Assembly: GCA_905250115.1 (NCBI GenBank)
Contig: CAJNOI010000017.1
Location: 448,685-512,684, forward strand
DNA: 64,000 bases
Direction: 5' to 3'
From: Adineta steineri
Lineage: Eukaryota; Rotifera; Eurotatoria; Adinetida; Adinetidae
A program made the translations under genes and the position numbers. This document shows, piece by piece, positions 32,204-45,488 of the stretch. How positions within the stretch are numbered: the first letter of the stretch is position 1; every line of letters starts with the position of its first letter. The notes under the pieces are model-generated. The model saw only the letters and a list, made by a program, of their open reading frames with translations, had not been told where the DNA came from and did not search any database.

Positions 32204-35200
32204 ATGATCGATTATCGAACATATCCACGTATAAGTGGTTCGCTTCGGGCACATTCCGATATTGCTGAACGTTTACATTATCGTGGTGATATTGATGAAT
32301 TACAACGACGTCGACAATTAACATCCAATAAAGATACAATAAAAACTTTAACATGGACTGAACTTCAACAATTAATTCTTAAACATACTTCTAATCCACC
32401 AACGACCGATTCACAAATAAAACAATTACGAAAATATGCTATTGAATTTGGTTCGTTTTCTTTTTCTAAACAAAAACTAAATTTTTTATTTTCTTTCTTT
32501 CTATGATATAATTTATAGCTGGTTCAGAATTAGATTCATCATCGATTGATTCTGTATGTGTGTATATTTTTGATTTATTTCGTAATATTAATCAAATACA
32601 AGTGTCACATTTAAAAGAATTAAAATTAAGATTTCCAACTTATACTGAACAATTAGTAACACAAACATTTGAATTAATACGTGCATTACAAAACTCTCTT
32701 AAACCAGATTTTTTCGAAGAATATTCAATACCGAATGACTCGAAATCATTATCGAAAGGTTTATTTGGTGAAACAACTGTCTTTCATCCTATTTCATTGC
32801 AAATTAATGAACCAATACCATGGTTAGATCGTTTATCTTATGATCATGCTTATGAAGAACAAGAAAGAATCAATCTTGAAGATAGCGCAAATGATGATTT
32901 TTTACCAGCAACTGCTCCGATGGCATCAGCTTCATCATCTATTTATACAAAGAAATGGCTTGAAGATCGTTTACGTAGTGTTTTACAATCTCGTACTGAT
33001 ACCGGTGATTTAGGTCAACAAGAATTTTGTAATTTAGTTTTTGAAAATCTCGTTTCAAATCAAACTGATAATGAAATTCAACTTTCGCTATGTGATATTA
33101 TTGGTTATGATCATTTAGAATTAATTGGTGAATTAATTCAAAATCGTCAAATGATTATAGATGGAATTTTAAATAGTGCAAAAGCTCGTCCACGTGAAAT
33201 TGTTCGTGCACCAGAATTAATTCAACGTCAAACACAACCAGTTCATGGTCCAACAATAGTTGTACGAAGTAAACTAGAAGCTGATTTAGAAAAACAACAA
33301 AGAAAAGCAGAGCGACGAGAACAACAACGACAACAAGGAGCACAACAATCTGATGATAATTTAGATGAATATTTAAATCCAGAAATGTTAAAATATGAAC
33401 GTGAACGACAATTACTTACTGCAGTTGCGAAACGTTATGAAAAATTTGCAAATCCATCTCAACCACGTTCATCTCAAGCAAATAAAAAATACCCATTTGT
33501 ATTTGATCAATTACAAGAAATTAAACAAAAAACAGCTTATATTGGTGGCGTAAATCTTCTTTTACCAGAAAATATTGAACGAAAATTAACACCAACATAT
33601 GATCTTGTTCATATTCCACATGGTGAACAAATTAAATTAGCTAGTTTAGGCAAACATATTTGTCCGCAATTGATACGTTTTGAAGATTTAGAACCATTAG
33701 GACAAATTCTATTTAAAGATGGTATTAAAACACTTAATTTAGTTCAATCAGTTGTATACAAAACAGCAGCTTTTTCAAATGAAAATATTCTTATTTCAGC
33801 TCCGTAAGTATTCAATTTAATAGATTAGAGTGATTGCATGCTAACACATGGTGTGCCTATAATAGTATTGATGTCATCATTGACGGTAGATGAAAGAAAT
33901 ATTGAGATTGTAATCTACTCATTAACCCTCCGGAGGTGTTCTTACGTTGTCACACGAACCATGTATGTGGGTCCAAGTGGACCCACACGTAAATACATAA
34001 GGAAAACATGAAAACTTATCTGTATTGTACTATATAAGATAGATCAAGGTCTATATCATGATCTCTTTTCAGTCACTGATGCATTGATACGCTTGTAGTA
34101 TACGTAAGATGGTGATTCTTCAAGAAAAAAAAGAATTACGATTGTCGTGAGTAAAAGTTAAGAGAATGGTGAAAATATTTCGATAGATAAATAAGGATAG
34201 AGAAACATATTATTCCTTACTGGCAGCAATAAACTAATCAATTTTCAATAAATAGACCTTCGAAACAATAGAGGACATACGTAATACGAATTAAAATCAT
34301 CTATATAGCACGAATGTTGCCAAAGGATTCAAACGGACATATACTCTAGTTTTTGACTGCTGATAGTTTTGCGAGAAATTTCATATGGTTCTTATGTATC
34401 ATTAGAAGACTAACGATTAGCGAAAAGATCGCGTCGAATTGCATAGATCTTAAAGTAGAAAAAACACTACTGTGGGCCTCTTGGATCCACAAACACCGCC
34501 GGAGGGTTAAACCTTCGTATTGACTTTAAAAATTCTTCTCTTTGAAAGGACTGGTGCTGGTAAAACCAATATTGCTATGTTAACAATTCTTAATGAATTA
34601 CGTCGTCATTATGATTCAACGAATGGTGTTTTATTGAATACAGATTTTAAAATAATTTATGTTGCACCTATGAAAGCACTTGCATCTGAAATGGTACAAA
34701 ATTTTTCTGGTCGTCTTTCTTCTCTTGGTCTTCAAGTTAAAGAATTAACTGGTGATATGCAATTAACTAAAGCAGAAATTGAACGAACACATATGATTAT
34801 AACAACACCAGAAAAATGGGATGTTGTTACACGTAAATCAATAGGTGATACAAAATTTGTTCAAAGTGTTCGATTATTAATTATTGATGAAATACATCTT
34901 TTACATGAAGATCGTGGTCCAGTTATAGAAGCACTTGTAGCACGTACACTTCGACAAGTTGAACAAACTCAAGAACTTATTCGTATTGTTGGTTTATCAG
35001 CAACATTACCTAATTATACAGATATAGCTCAATTTCTTCATGTTAATTTAATGACTGGTTTATTCTTTTTTGATGGTCGTTTTCGTCCTGTACCATTAGC
35101 ACAAACATTTATTGGTATTAAAGGAAATAATAAAATGGAAGCAACAAAAAATCTTGATGAAGTTTGTTATGATAGAGTATTAGAACAAATTAAAGTCGGA

Positions 35201-38200
35201 CGACAACAGGTTAGTAAAATAGAGACTTCAAAGGTTTTTTCAAATCTCATTATTTTTGAAAAATTTAGGTTCTTGTTTTTGTTCATGCTCGAAATGCTAC
35301 AGTTCGTACAGGACTTCAATTACTTGAATATGCACGTAATCGTGGTGATTTAGAACATTTTCTATGGAAAGACAAAGAGGATGATGAACCAAAACAACGT
35401 CTACAATATCAAGATGCATGTAAACATGTATCTCATTCGAAAAATATTCAATTACGTGATCTATTTCCTAATGGTATTGGTATTCATCATGCAGGAATGT
35501 TACGACAAGATCGAAATATGGTCGAGAAATATTTTTCCAAAGGTTTTATTAAAGTACTTATTTGTACGGCAACACTTGCTTGGGGTGTCAATTTACCAGC
35601 ACACGCTGTTGTTATTAAAGGTAAAATTATAAATATATACATATATTTTTTTTGAGAAAAATTATTTTTAGGTACTGAATTATATGATAGTAAAAAAGGA
35701 TCATTTGTTGATTTAAGTATTCTTGATGTATTGCAAATATTTGGTCGTGCTGGTCGTCCACAATTTGATACAAATGGTCATGGTATTATATTAACAACAC
35801 ATGATAAACTTCAACATTATTTAGCTTTATTAACACGACAAAATCCAATTGAATCACAATTTATTAGTCATTTAACTGATAATCTCAATGCAGAAATTGT
35901 TCTTGGAACAGTATCAACTGTAACTGAAGCATGTTCATGGCTTCGTTATACTTATTTGAATGTTCGTATGGATCAATCACCAATAACATACGGTATTAAT
36001 GCACATATGAAAGCAGCTGATCCGAATTTAATGGGTTTTCGACGTGATTTAATTATTAAAGCAGCTAGAGAACTTGATAAAGCACATATGATTCGTTTTG
36101 AAGAAAAAAATGAATATCTATTTGCAACAGATCTTGGACGAACTGCGTAAGTACATAACAGTAACAGGGAATATGACTCAAAGTAATAATCGAGTATTAG
36201 AGACACGACACCGGGACGGGGATTTGTAAACAAAATGAATCCTTTCAATCTCACCCTCATTCGCATCTTTCGGGATCCCATAATTTACATCTTAACTGTC
36301 TATAAAATTAAACTCTTAGATCATATCCGTGCTACCCCGGTATATAATTTACTTGATGATTTTTTTCTTTCTTTAGTTCTCATTATTATATCAATTATGT
36401 AACAATTGAAACAATAAACGAACACTTATTAAATCGTTTTATGAATGAAGGCGAACTTATTGGACTTGCATCATTAGCTGATGAATTTTCTCAACTTAAA
36501 ATTCGTGATGATGAATTAGATGAACTTGATACATTATATCATAATCAATGTCATTTACCTGTTAAAGGTGGTGCAGAAAATGTTCATGGAAAAGTTAATA
36601 TTCTTATTCAAGCATATGTATCACGTGCACAAATAAATTCATTTTCATTAGTATCTGATATGTCATATGTTAATCAAAATGTTGTCCGTTTAATACGTGC
36701 ATTATTTGAAATTGTACTTAAACGTTCATGGGCAACATTATCATCACATTTACTTCGTTTAGCTAAAACAGTTGAACAACGTATATGGGATACAATTAAT
36801 CCCTTATGGCAATTTTCACAATATATTAGTATGGAAATTTTACAAAAATTAGATGCAAAACAATTAACACCAGATCGTCTATTAGATATGGATCCAAAAG
36901 AAATTGGTATTATGATACATAATGCACGTTTAGGTAAAGAAATAAAAACTTTTGCATCATATATACCAATATTAAAAATTGATACACAATTACAACCCAT
37001 AACACGAACAGTTTTACGAATAAAATTAATAATAACAGCTGCATTCAATTGGTCGGATAGAATTCATGGTGCAAATAGTCAAAATTTTTGGATATGGATT
37101 GAAGATCCTGATACAGATAATATTTATCATTCAGAATATTTTATAATAACAAAAAAACAAGTTAAAACAGAAGAACCACAAACTATTATTTTTACTATTC
37201 CAATTATTGAACCATTAGCTAATCAATATTATGTACGAGCTATTAGCGATAAATGGCTTGGATCTGATACAACAACTATTATTTCATTTCATAATCTGAT
37301 ACTACCAGAAAGACATATGCCACATACAGGTAATTCTAATAAAGATTCGAGTCTCTTTTATTCATACTTGAGTGATATTTCAATAGGAATTGATTACATT
37401 TTGTTAGTGATTAGTAAACTAAACACGTACATATCTAATCAATAATAAGAAAGAATATTTTCTATGAGATTGATTAATTTTATTTCTTATAGAATTACTT
37501 GATTTGGATCCATTACCAATCAGTGCATTGGGTAAACCTGAATATGAAGCTCTATTTAAATTTAAACATTTTAATCCAATTCAAACACAAATATTTCATT
37601 GTTTATATCATACAAATAATAATACATTACTTGGTTCACCAACAGGTTCAGGTAAAACAGTAGCAGCTGAAATAGCTATGTTTCGTGTTTTTAATGAATA
37701 TCCTGATATGAAATGTGTTTATATTGCACCATTAAAAGCACTTGTTCGTGAACGTATTCATGATTGGAAAATACGTTTTGAAGAACGTCTTGGTAAAAAA
37801 GTTATTGAATTAACAGGTGATTTTACACCTGATACACGTGCTATACAATCAGCTGATGTTATTGTTACAACACCGGAGAAATGGGATGGTATGAGTCGTT
37901 CATGGCAAACACGTTCTTATGTTAAACAAGTTGCTCTATTAGTTATTGATGAAATTCATATGTTAGGTGAAGATCGTGGTCCCGTACTTGAAGTTATTGT
38001 TTCACGAGCAAATTTTATTTCATCACATACAGAACGACCACTTCGTATTGTTGGTCTATCAACAGCTGTAGCAAATGCACGTGATTTAGCTGATTGGTTA
38101 GGTATACATGGTACAATTGGTTTATATAATTTTCGACCAAGTGTTCGACCTGTACCATTAGAAGCACATATACAAGGTTATCCAGGCAAACATTATTGTC

Positions 38201-40901
38201 CACGTTGTATGTCAATGAATAAGCCAGCATATCAAGCTATACGTACACATTCACCAAATAAGCCTGTTTTAATATTTGTTAGTAGTCGAAGACAAACACG
38301 TTTAACAGCCGAAGAATTAACAAAATATTTATTAAATGATGATAATCCAAGACAATGGTTACATATGCCTGAACATGAAATAAATAATTTATTAACACAA
38401 ATACAAGATAAAAGTCTTCGATTAACATTATCATTTGGTATTGGTATACATCATGCTGGTTTAAAAGATCGAGATCGACATATTGTTGAAGAATTATTTG
38501 TTAATCAAAGAATTCAAATATTAGTTGCTACAGTAAAACGATTTATAGAATTTTTAATTAAAATTTTTATTTTTCTATTCTAGTCAACATTAGCATGGGG
38601 TGTTAATTTTCCTGCACATTTAGTTATTATTAAAGGTAATTTCATAGATAATTCGTTTAACTTTACTATTACTCAATTTCAGGTACGGAATATTATGATG
38701 GAAAAACTCATCGTTATGTTGATTTTCCTATAACGGATGTTTTACAAATGATGGGTCGTGCTGGTCGTCCTCAATTTGATGATTCTGGCAAAGCAGTTAT
38801 TATGGTGCATGATGTTAAGAAGAATTTTTATAAAAAATTTCTCTATGAACCATTTCCAGGTAAATATTTAAATAAATAAATGAAAAATCCAAATTATTTT
38901 TTTGTATTTATTCTAGTTGAATCAAGTTTACTTAATGTACTTTCTGATCATTTAAATGCTGAAGTAGTTAGTGGAACAATTTCAACAAAACAAGAAGCAC
39001 TTGATTATTTAACTTGGACATATTTTTTTCGTCGTTTACTTGTTAATCCAAGTTATTATCATATGGAACCATTATCAGATAATGCTGATGAACAAACAAC
39101 ACTTAATACATATTTATCAGCTATTGTACAACGTTCATTAGATGAATTAATACGTGCAACATGTATAGTTGTTAATGATATTGATCAACGTACATTACAA
39201 GCAACTGTACCTGCACGAATAGCATCACATTATTATATATCATATAAAACAATATATATGTTTTCACAAAAATTAACATCAACAATAACAATAGGAGAAT
39301 TAATTGATGTTATTTCTTCTGCATATGAATATGCTGAAATGCCGGTAAGGTTATATTATACTTATTATGAAAGATGAATAACGATTATAGAGGGAAAAAA
39401 AGGATGTTAATAGTATTTTGTAATTAATTAGTTCCGGCTTATTTAAATGAATGAGAGATAATACTATTATTATAATTAGAAATCTTATGAAAGTAATCTT
39501 TATAATTATATAGAATTTATCACTTTAATAAGATTAGATTTCAAGTGCATATCGTTTAGTTTGATGTATAAAATTCTAATGAGTAATATTTTTTTTAAAC
39601 AAAGGTTCGTCATAATGAAGATGAATTACATAAAACAATGATTGAACGTTTACGAATACCATGTCGAACTCAACCTCAATTTGATTCTCCACATTTTAAA
39701 ACTAATTTATTAATACAATATCATTTAAGTCGATTAGAATTTCCACGTGTAGATTACATAACAGATTTAAAATCTTGTCTCGATCAAATTATTCGTATTA
39801 TTCAAGCATTAATTGATTTATGTGCAGCGAAAGCACTTTTAGCACCATGTATACTTTGTATACATTTCTTACAAATGATAATTCAAGCTCGATGGATAAC
39901 TGATCCAGATACATTAACGTTACCACATATAACTGATCGATCATTAACACAAGTATTTTCATCTTATTTATGTCAATTAATTGATATTAAACGTGAAACA
40001 TTAACTAGTCTGCTTAATGAACATTTATCAGCAACACAAATTGATGATATTTATGAATATTTAACACGTTTACCACAAATTGAATTTAACTATAAAATAC
40101 GTGGTTTTTGGTCATCAAGTGAAGAAATTCGACCATTACCAACAAATGTTCATGCTGATCAAGAATATACATTACAAATAACATTAAAAAGACTTAATCG
40201 AATACGAGTAAGATTTTCATTGATATATACACTACTAGTTATAAATCCCTGGATGTGTGATACACCCTATGGCGTCAATAATTTTCACTACGGATTGACC
40301 TTCAAAAACTGTGATCGTATGAAGTTATAATTTAAACACTAGTTGAAACTATGTTTACCTATGAATCAAAGCATAGAGTTGAAACTAGTGTTTTAATCAT
40401 AACTCCATACAATCTCAGTCAATAGAGTACGAATCAGTACTGGCAATCAGAGTTTTTTAAGCTCTATCTCTGGTAAAAATTTTATGGAAAATTATCGAAG
40501 CTTTAGGGAGTATTACACATCCAGGGACTCATAGTTAATAATTTATATAATTTATTAAGAGAAATGATTTTCGTCAATTAACAACATCACCCGTTAATAA
40601 ACCAAAAGATGAATCTTGGATATTTATACTTGGCAATACTGATACTGGAGAACTAATATGTATGAAACGTGTTAATCAAGCTATACGTGCACATACAACT
40701 GTTTCTATATCATTTGTTACATCAAATAAAATTGGAAGACAACGATTAACACTTTATTTTCTATCGGATGGTTATTTAGGTCTTGATCAACAGTATGATT
40801 TTATTATTGATATTGAACCATCATCATTACAAACACAAATAAATACAGAATTAGATTCATTAGCTGATGAACTTGATCAACGTCTTGCAGCTTTAGAGTG
40901 A
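32204..40901 (+). CDS. ASCC3: ASCC3, activating signal cointegrator 1 complex subunit 3 helicase
   Basis: Twelve exons: 32204-32450, 32519-33803, 34549-35209, 35269-35620, 35672-36146, 36377-37329, 37493-38532, 38584-38635, 38683-38859, 38917-39344, 39605-40207 and 40560-40901. Every junction keeps phase and the product is 2204 aa, essentially the length known for animal ASCC3. Two tandem Ski2-like helicase cassettes are visible. Cassette 1 has SAPTGAGKT (rebuilt across an intron), DEIH in [10 protein letters not shown] and [12 protein letters not shown]; cassette 2 has [18 protein letters not shown] and [12 protein letters not shown]. Each is followed by a Sec63-like module. It unwinds DNA for ALKBH-dependent alkylation repair and splits collided ribosomes in the RQT/ASC-1 complex. 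The N-terminus [13 protein letters not shown] parallels vertebrate ASCC3. An alternative 49-bp intron at about 32552-32600 cannot be excluded. Confidence 0.95.
33922..34510. mobile_element. piggyBac-type MITE in an ASCC3 intron
   Basis: TTAA target duplications at 33922-33925 and 34507-34510 flank a 581-bp element with terminal inverted repeats beginning CCCTCCGG(A/C)GGTGTT. Subterminal GTGGGTCCAAGTGGACCCAC-like palindromic motifs occur near both ends. There is no transposase frame, so it is non-autonomous. The TTAA plus CCC start is diagnostic of the piggyBac superfamily. It is inserted in the intron that splits the Walker A motif of helicase cassette 1. Confidence 0.85.
40246..40527. mobile_element. 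Palindromic MITE in the last ASCC3 intron
   Basis: 282 bp with terminal inverted repeats TCCCTGGATGTGTGATACAC / its imperfect complement ending ATTACACATCCAGGGA. Inner sequences are also complementary (AAACACTAGTTGAAACTATG against CATAGAGTTGAAACTAGTGT), so the left half of the element folds on itself. No coding capacity. The superfamily is not assigned and the target duplication is unclear. It shares no similarity with the piggyBac MITE upstream. Confidence 0.75.
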
Positions 40902-41304
40902 AATCTATTTATATTTATATTTTGTTTTTGTTTTAATTATAATATACTGTGATTATTTTTTATTTTATAATAAAAATGAATCAGAGTTCGATGGAAAGTT
41001 AAATATGTTTGATTTATAATTTTCTTTTTCTTTTCTATATAAAGATATGTCAAAGTTGATTGCAGTTATTCTCTTTCTATAAGTTTGTTTTCTGTATTAT
41101 GACCGAATAATTTAATTTTCTCATTGACAATAATTTTTAGGATTCCGATATCAGTTGCCGATTATAATTTCATTTACAATTTTCATCAAACATACATATC
41201 ATATACTACGTAATTTTCTACAAATCTTAAGAAATAATGATAAGATTTGATTATCATATATACAAGGATTTATTTTTTTGTCAATATAATTTTAGATAGA
41301 AATA

Positions 41305-41670
41305 ATGTTATTAAAAAATGTATTACCATTAGTAATGATTAGCCGATCGAATTGTTATCGTAGTTCAATAACAAGATTTTCTCGAGATATTTATTCTCGA
41401 CTTTATCCAAATTATCTTGTTTTACCCGATGGTTCAACAATACGTATACGATATTCAGAACCAAGACATCTTGTTAAAGTAATAGATTTATATTTAAATA
41501 AATTCTTTTCATTTGTCTATTTTTAGTTACCAGTCGATATTGCAAGTTTATCCGAAAAAGAACAAAAAACCCGTTTATTACGTCGAACAGCTGCACAAAA
41601 AGAAAGAGTTGAAACTACATTAGATACAGCTTATGATCCATCAGCCTACTTAAACCAATATACGAAATAA
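41305..41670 (+). CDS. MRPL55: Mitochondrial ribosomal protein bL... L55 (mL55)
   Basis: Exons 41305-41478 and 41527-41670, 105 aa. An N-terminal basic, Ser/Arg-rich presequence suits mitochondrial import. The core YSRLYPNYLVLPDGSTIRIR plus YSEPR, then LPVDIASLSEKEQKTRLLRR, matches the L55 signature (YARLYPxLLVxxDGSTIxIRYxEPR, then MPIDLxxLSxEERxxRL). It is a metazoan-specific protein of the large mitoribosomal subunit. A TTTTAG acceptor-like site lies 9 bp upstream of the ATG. Confidence 0.92.
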
Positions 41671-42804
41671 AACATTTATCATTTGTTTTCGGTTTTTTGC
41701 AGTATAGGAAAAAAATAAAAAATAGCATATTGAATTATTTTCTCGTATAATTTCATAATCATACATACAATAGCAAAAGAAAACAAATCAACTGATTGTT
41801 ATTTAATTATACTACGAAATTTATTTCATCATATATCTTCTAGTTTTAATGAATTGATTGATTTACTTTAGAATTAAACTAAAGCTCAGATAAGCGTTAA
41901 TAATTAATGGATAAAAATAGAACTAATAATTACATAAAATCAAAACAATGAAGCTAATTATATCCGAGAAAATCTTCCTTTTTTGGAAAACTTGATCATA
42001 TATACGACTAAAGATAATAATCTTCTTTTTAACGTCATAGTTTAGTTAAGCAAAAAAAAATAGCTTTTAGTATAATCCCTATAGAATTATAGTATACTAC
42101 AGGATAAAATTTCCTGTATATTAAACATAAAGAATAGAATGACATGTCGTTATCGTCGCGTAAGAAATGTTTATAACAAGAAGTCGTATTGAATGTTAAC
42201 TATGATTATCATTTAAAAGGTTAAAAAAAACGCTTTCTAAATAAATATTGCTTTCATTATTATGTGTATCCAAATATAACTTTTTGAAAAGATATTTCTC
42301 TCGAGAAATATACGAATATGATTAGAAAAAAATCCATTGAATAATAATTACTATCTCTAAGATATAATATTTATTCTGAAGATATATAACTTAAACTACA
42401 TCATTGTGTTCGTTATTCATTTTTTCATTTCTTTTTTTTTTTTGTTGCTAATATCAAATAAAAATAGGCACATACATCATATATATACAATCTACTAAAC
42501 AATCAACATGCTCTTATACGTGCATATAGATCATAAGAATAAAATATTAAAATGAAGAAACAGAAGAAAAGAAGGAAAAAAAAATCAAGTACATCTATCT
42601 ATTGATGCGAATTATTATTTACTTAACGTGATAATTTTGAAAGAGAATAATAACCAAGATCGAGTCACATGCACAATTGTGCTATCACCTAAATATAAAG
42701 GGAAAAAAACAAATTTAATAATTAATAATCCTTTTTTTGCAAAATCTTCTTTACATAAAAAAACACCGGATAGAAATCTTTTTTTTTGTTGTTGTTTTTG
42801 ATAG
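41671..42804. other. Intergenic region between MRPL55 and the Kir gene
   Basis: 1.1 kb between two convergent genes, AT-rich, with no recognisable gene or repeat beyond A/T runs. It should contain both 3' UTRs. Confidence 0.5.
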
Positions 42805-45488
42805 TTACAATGTGCTCTCCTTCTTTTCATGCCAACTAAATGGTGATGGTGATGGTTTTGTTATTGTTGATTTATCTGGTGTACAAAAATCAGTGTCATT
42901 ATCGTTATCATTTTCATTTTCATTTACATTATTATTATTATTATTTTGATTATTTTCATGCCATTTTTCTAATTCATGTAATTCTTTTAATTCTTTAGCA
43001 CTACATGTTATTATATCAACAGGATAATGTACATTAAAACGTGAATAATCTATACGATATAAACCATCATCACGTTGAAATGATATTAAACGTTCAAAAC
43101 GATAACCCCATAAGATTTCTGATGGTAAATATGATGTTCGTGCTTGGGTTGTCATACCTGTTGATTCAATAATACCTTCAAGTATAACAACTAATTCAAA
43201 ACGTTGTTGAATTAAATCAGCTCGACTTATATCATATAATGGTGATTGTTCATCAATAATATGTTCGACAACTAATGGCCAAATTAAAAATAAACGATCA
43301 GCACCTTTATCAAACCCAACATTCATATCATATGTATGTAATGGTAAAATTTCTCCTTCTAAAGTAACACGTTTTTTTATTAAATACATTCGTACATGTG
43401 CTTCGACAATATGTGATTTACGCATGTCACCAACACGACATTGTAATGTCATTTGTCCATCACGTAAACATATAACTGCTTCACGTGACCAAATTAAAGT
43501 TTCTGTACGTTTTTTTGGTCGAGAAATTTTTGCAAACACAACACCAACCATAAATGATTGTAATAATACACCTATGCTTGACTGTAACATTATAACAATA
43601 ATAGCTAAATAACAGGTTTCTTTAACAACACGTGTACCATAACCAATTGTTTGTTGTGTTTCAATTGAAAAAAGTATTGCACCAGCAAATGAATGTACAC
43701 CAGCAATACATACAGAATAATTCGCTGAGTTATAATTATCCGGATGAAAATCTCCATATGAAAACATTAATAAATACCATATCAAAGCAAATGCCAACCA
43801 ACTTAAACAAAAACCGAGAGTAAATAAACATAATGTATAACGCCATTTTAAATCAATTAATGTTGTAAAAATATCTGCCAAATATTGACGACGACGTTTT
43901 TCAATATTGAATCTAATTAAAAAAAGAAGTTTTTATTTATACTTCACAATCAATTTAGTTTTCTCTAAATTAAAGAAGAAAGTATCATGTGCTGCTACAC
44001 ATGATTTCAACTGACAGCTTTAATAAATTATTTATACTTTTAGAAAACATTGAGTGTGTATGAGAAACATATGGAATATTCTTCTTAGTTGATTTATTAC
44101 TAATAATAAATATTTCTTTTTTTTCTCCCCAACGTTTTAAATATTAAAAAAAAGACGTTATGTATTATCAAGGATTCTTGAAAGATTTATTATGTATTCT
44201 GTCTCATAAATGAGGTCTATTAACACTCGATTTGTTTTGTTTGTTCATAAAAACATCAAACGTACATTTTATAAATGCCTACAAAAAAATCCTAGATAAA
44301 CTTTCATTTTTTGATTAATGATGGATATATTATATGATATTTTAACGCAAACGTTTCATCTACAATAAAAGTTAATTATATACCTTGATATATTAACTTC
44401 GCCATTTTTTAATAGAAGACGACGTTGTGCATTTTTATTTATGGCATTTTTCGTTTTAACTGATTCATTTGCATTAAATTTTTGATTTTCTCTTGTAGCA
44501 TCAGTATGTTTACGGCTACCATCGCCCAACAAACGAAGGGCTTTGGTACCTTTTGTTGTGTATTGCAGTCTAGTAGATAAAAAAAAAGACAAAAAAAATA
44601 AAAAAAATGAAGGAAATGATAACAACTTTGTTTCTAGTACTTCTATATATTATTAAAATAGGAAAAAAGAGTAATAACATTTCCGTAAAGAGCGTCTACA
44701 TGTTAAAGATAATAGTGATGGTCTACATAGTTTGAAAGAAGAAGCAGAAAAAAAAAGAAACAAATGAGTTTCTTTCTTTATCATAGTTAGTTTTTGATAT
44801 ATATATTTTTAGTAGTTTTTTCATGATCATTTAGATAATTAGGTATGATAATATAAGAATGTTGTGATAAGTATGCTTTTGAGAAGAGAATAAAAAAGAA
44901 TAGAAAAACGATACTATTTAAGTTAAGTTATTCTTACCTAGTCATTAAAGTTGATGAATTATTTAAATAACCATTTTCTTTTATTTGTTGCATATTTTTC
45001 TCATTAAGTTTTATAGATTCATCAAGTGGAGTAAAATCATTTATTGGTGATGCTTGATCTTCATCTGTTGTTGTGGTTGTTGTTGCTGTATGTGTACCAT
45101 TATTAAATAATTTATCGAGAGGTAATAAGCGATCTCGAGACATTTTATTAGACTTTTGTGGAAGTTTTTCGTCACTAGGTGAACGTGTTCGTTTATACCA
45201 AGGAACCGGTAATGAGATAGCACTTAATTTCCGACGAGCATTTAATGGTGTTGTTGTTGTTGTTACTACTGTTGTTGTTGTTGCTGTCGTTGTTGTTGAT
45301 TGTTTCCGGGTAGGTTCAACATTCACATAATAAAGATATTTGGAATTTTTCGTTGGAGACGATGATAGATGCAGCAAATTAGATGATCCACGACAATGTG
45401 TATTGTGAAAATTATAACTATTTTGATGTTTATCGATTTTTGTCTCGCTAGTCGTCGGAACCACGGTCAAATGACTCGTAGACGACAT
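42805..45488 (-). CDS. Inward-rectifier potassium channel (Kir family)
   Basis: Three exons (45488-44938, 44569-44384, 43912-42805), phase-consistent, 614 aa. The first 240 residues are a low-complexity cytoplasmic extension with Thr runs (GTT/GTC repeats). The Kir core begins RRRQYLADIFTTLIDLKWRY: slide helix and M1, then the pore with SIETQQTIGYGTR (selectivity filter TIGYG at 334-338), the conserved extracellular Cys pair flanking it, M2, and the SRPKKR phosphoinositide-binding stretch. The large cytoplasmic beta domain follows (LMWSREAV-like LIWSREAVICLRDG). The C-terminus is Asn/Asp-rich. It sets resting K+ conductance at the plasma membrane. At the M2 rectification position (Asp172 in Kir2.1) it has Gln364. 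Confidence 0.95.

Noticed and set aside
32552-32600. Possible 49-bp intron in ASCC3 exon 2
   Set aside because: GT..AG ends and size fit, but the sequence is open in frame and keeping it gives 2204 aa; cannot be decided from sequence, so not split.
36147-36376. ASCC3 intron with GC-richer, possibly repeat-derived sequence
   Set aside because: No inverted ends or duplication; left as an ordinary intron.
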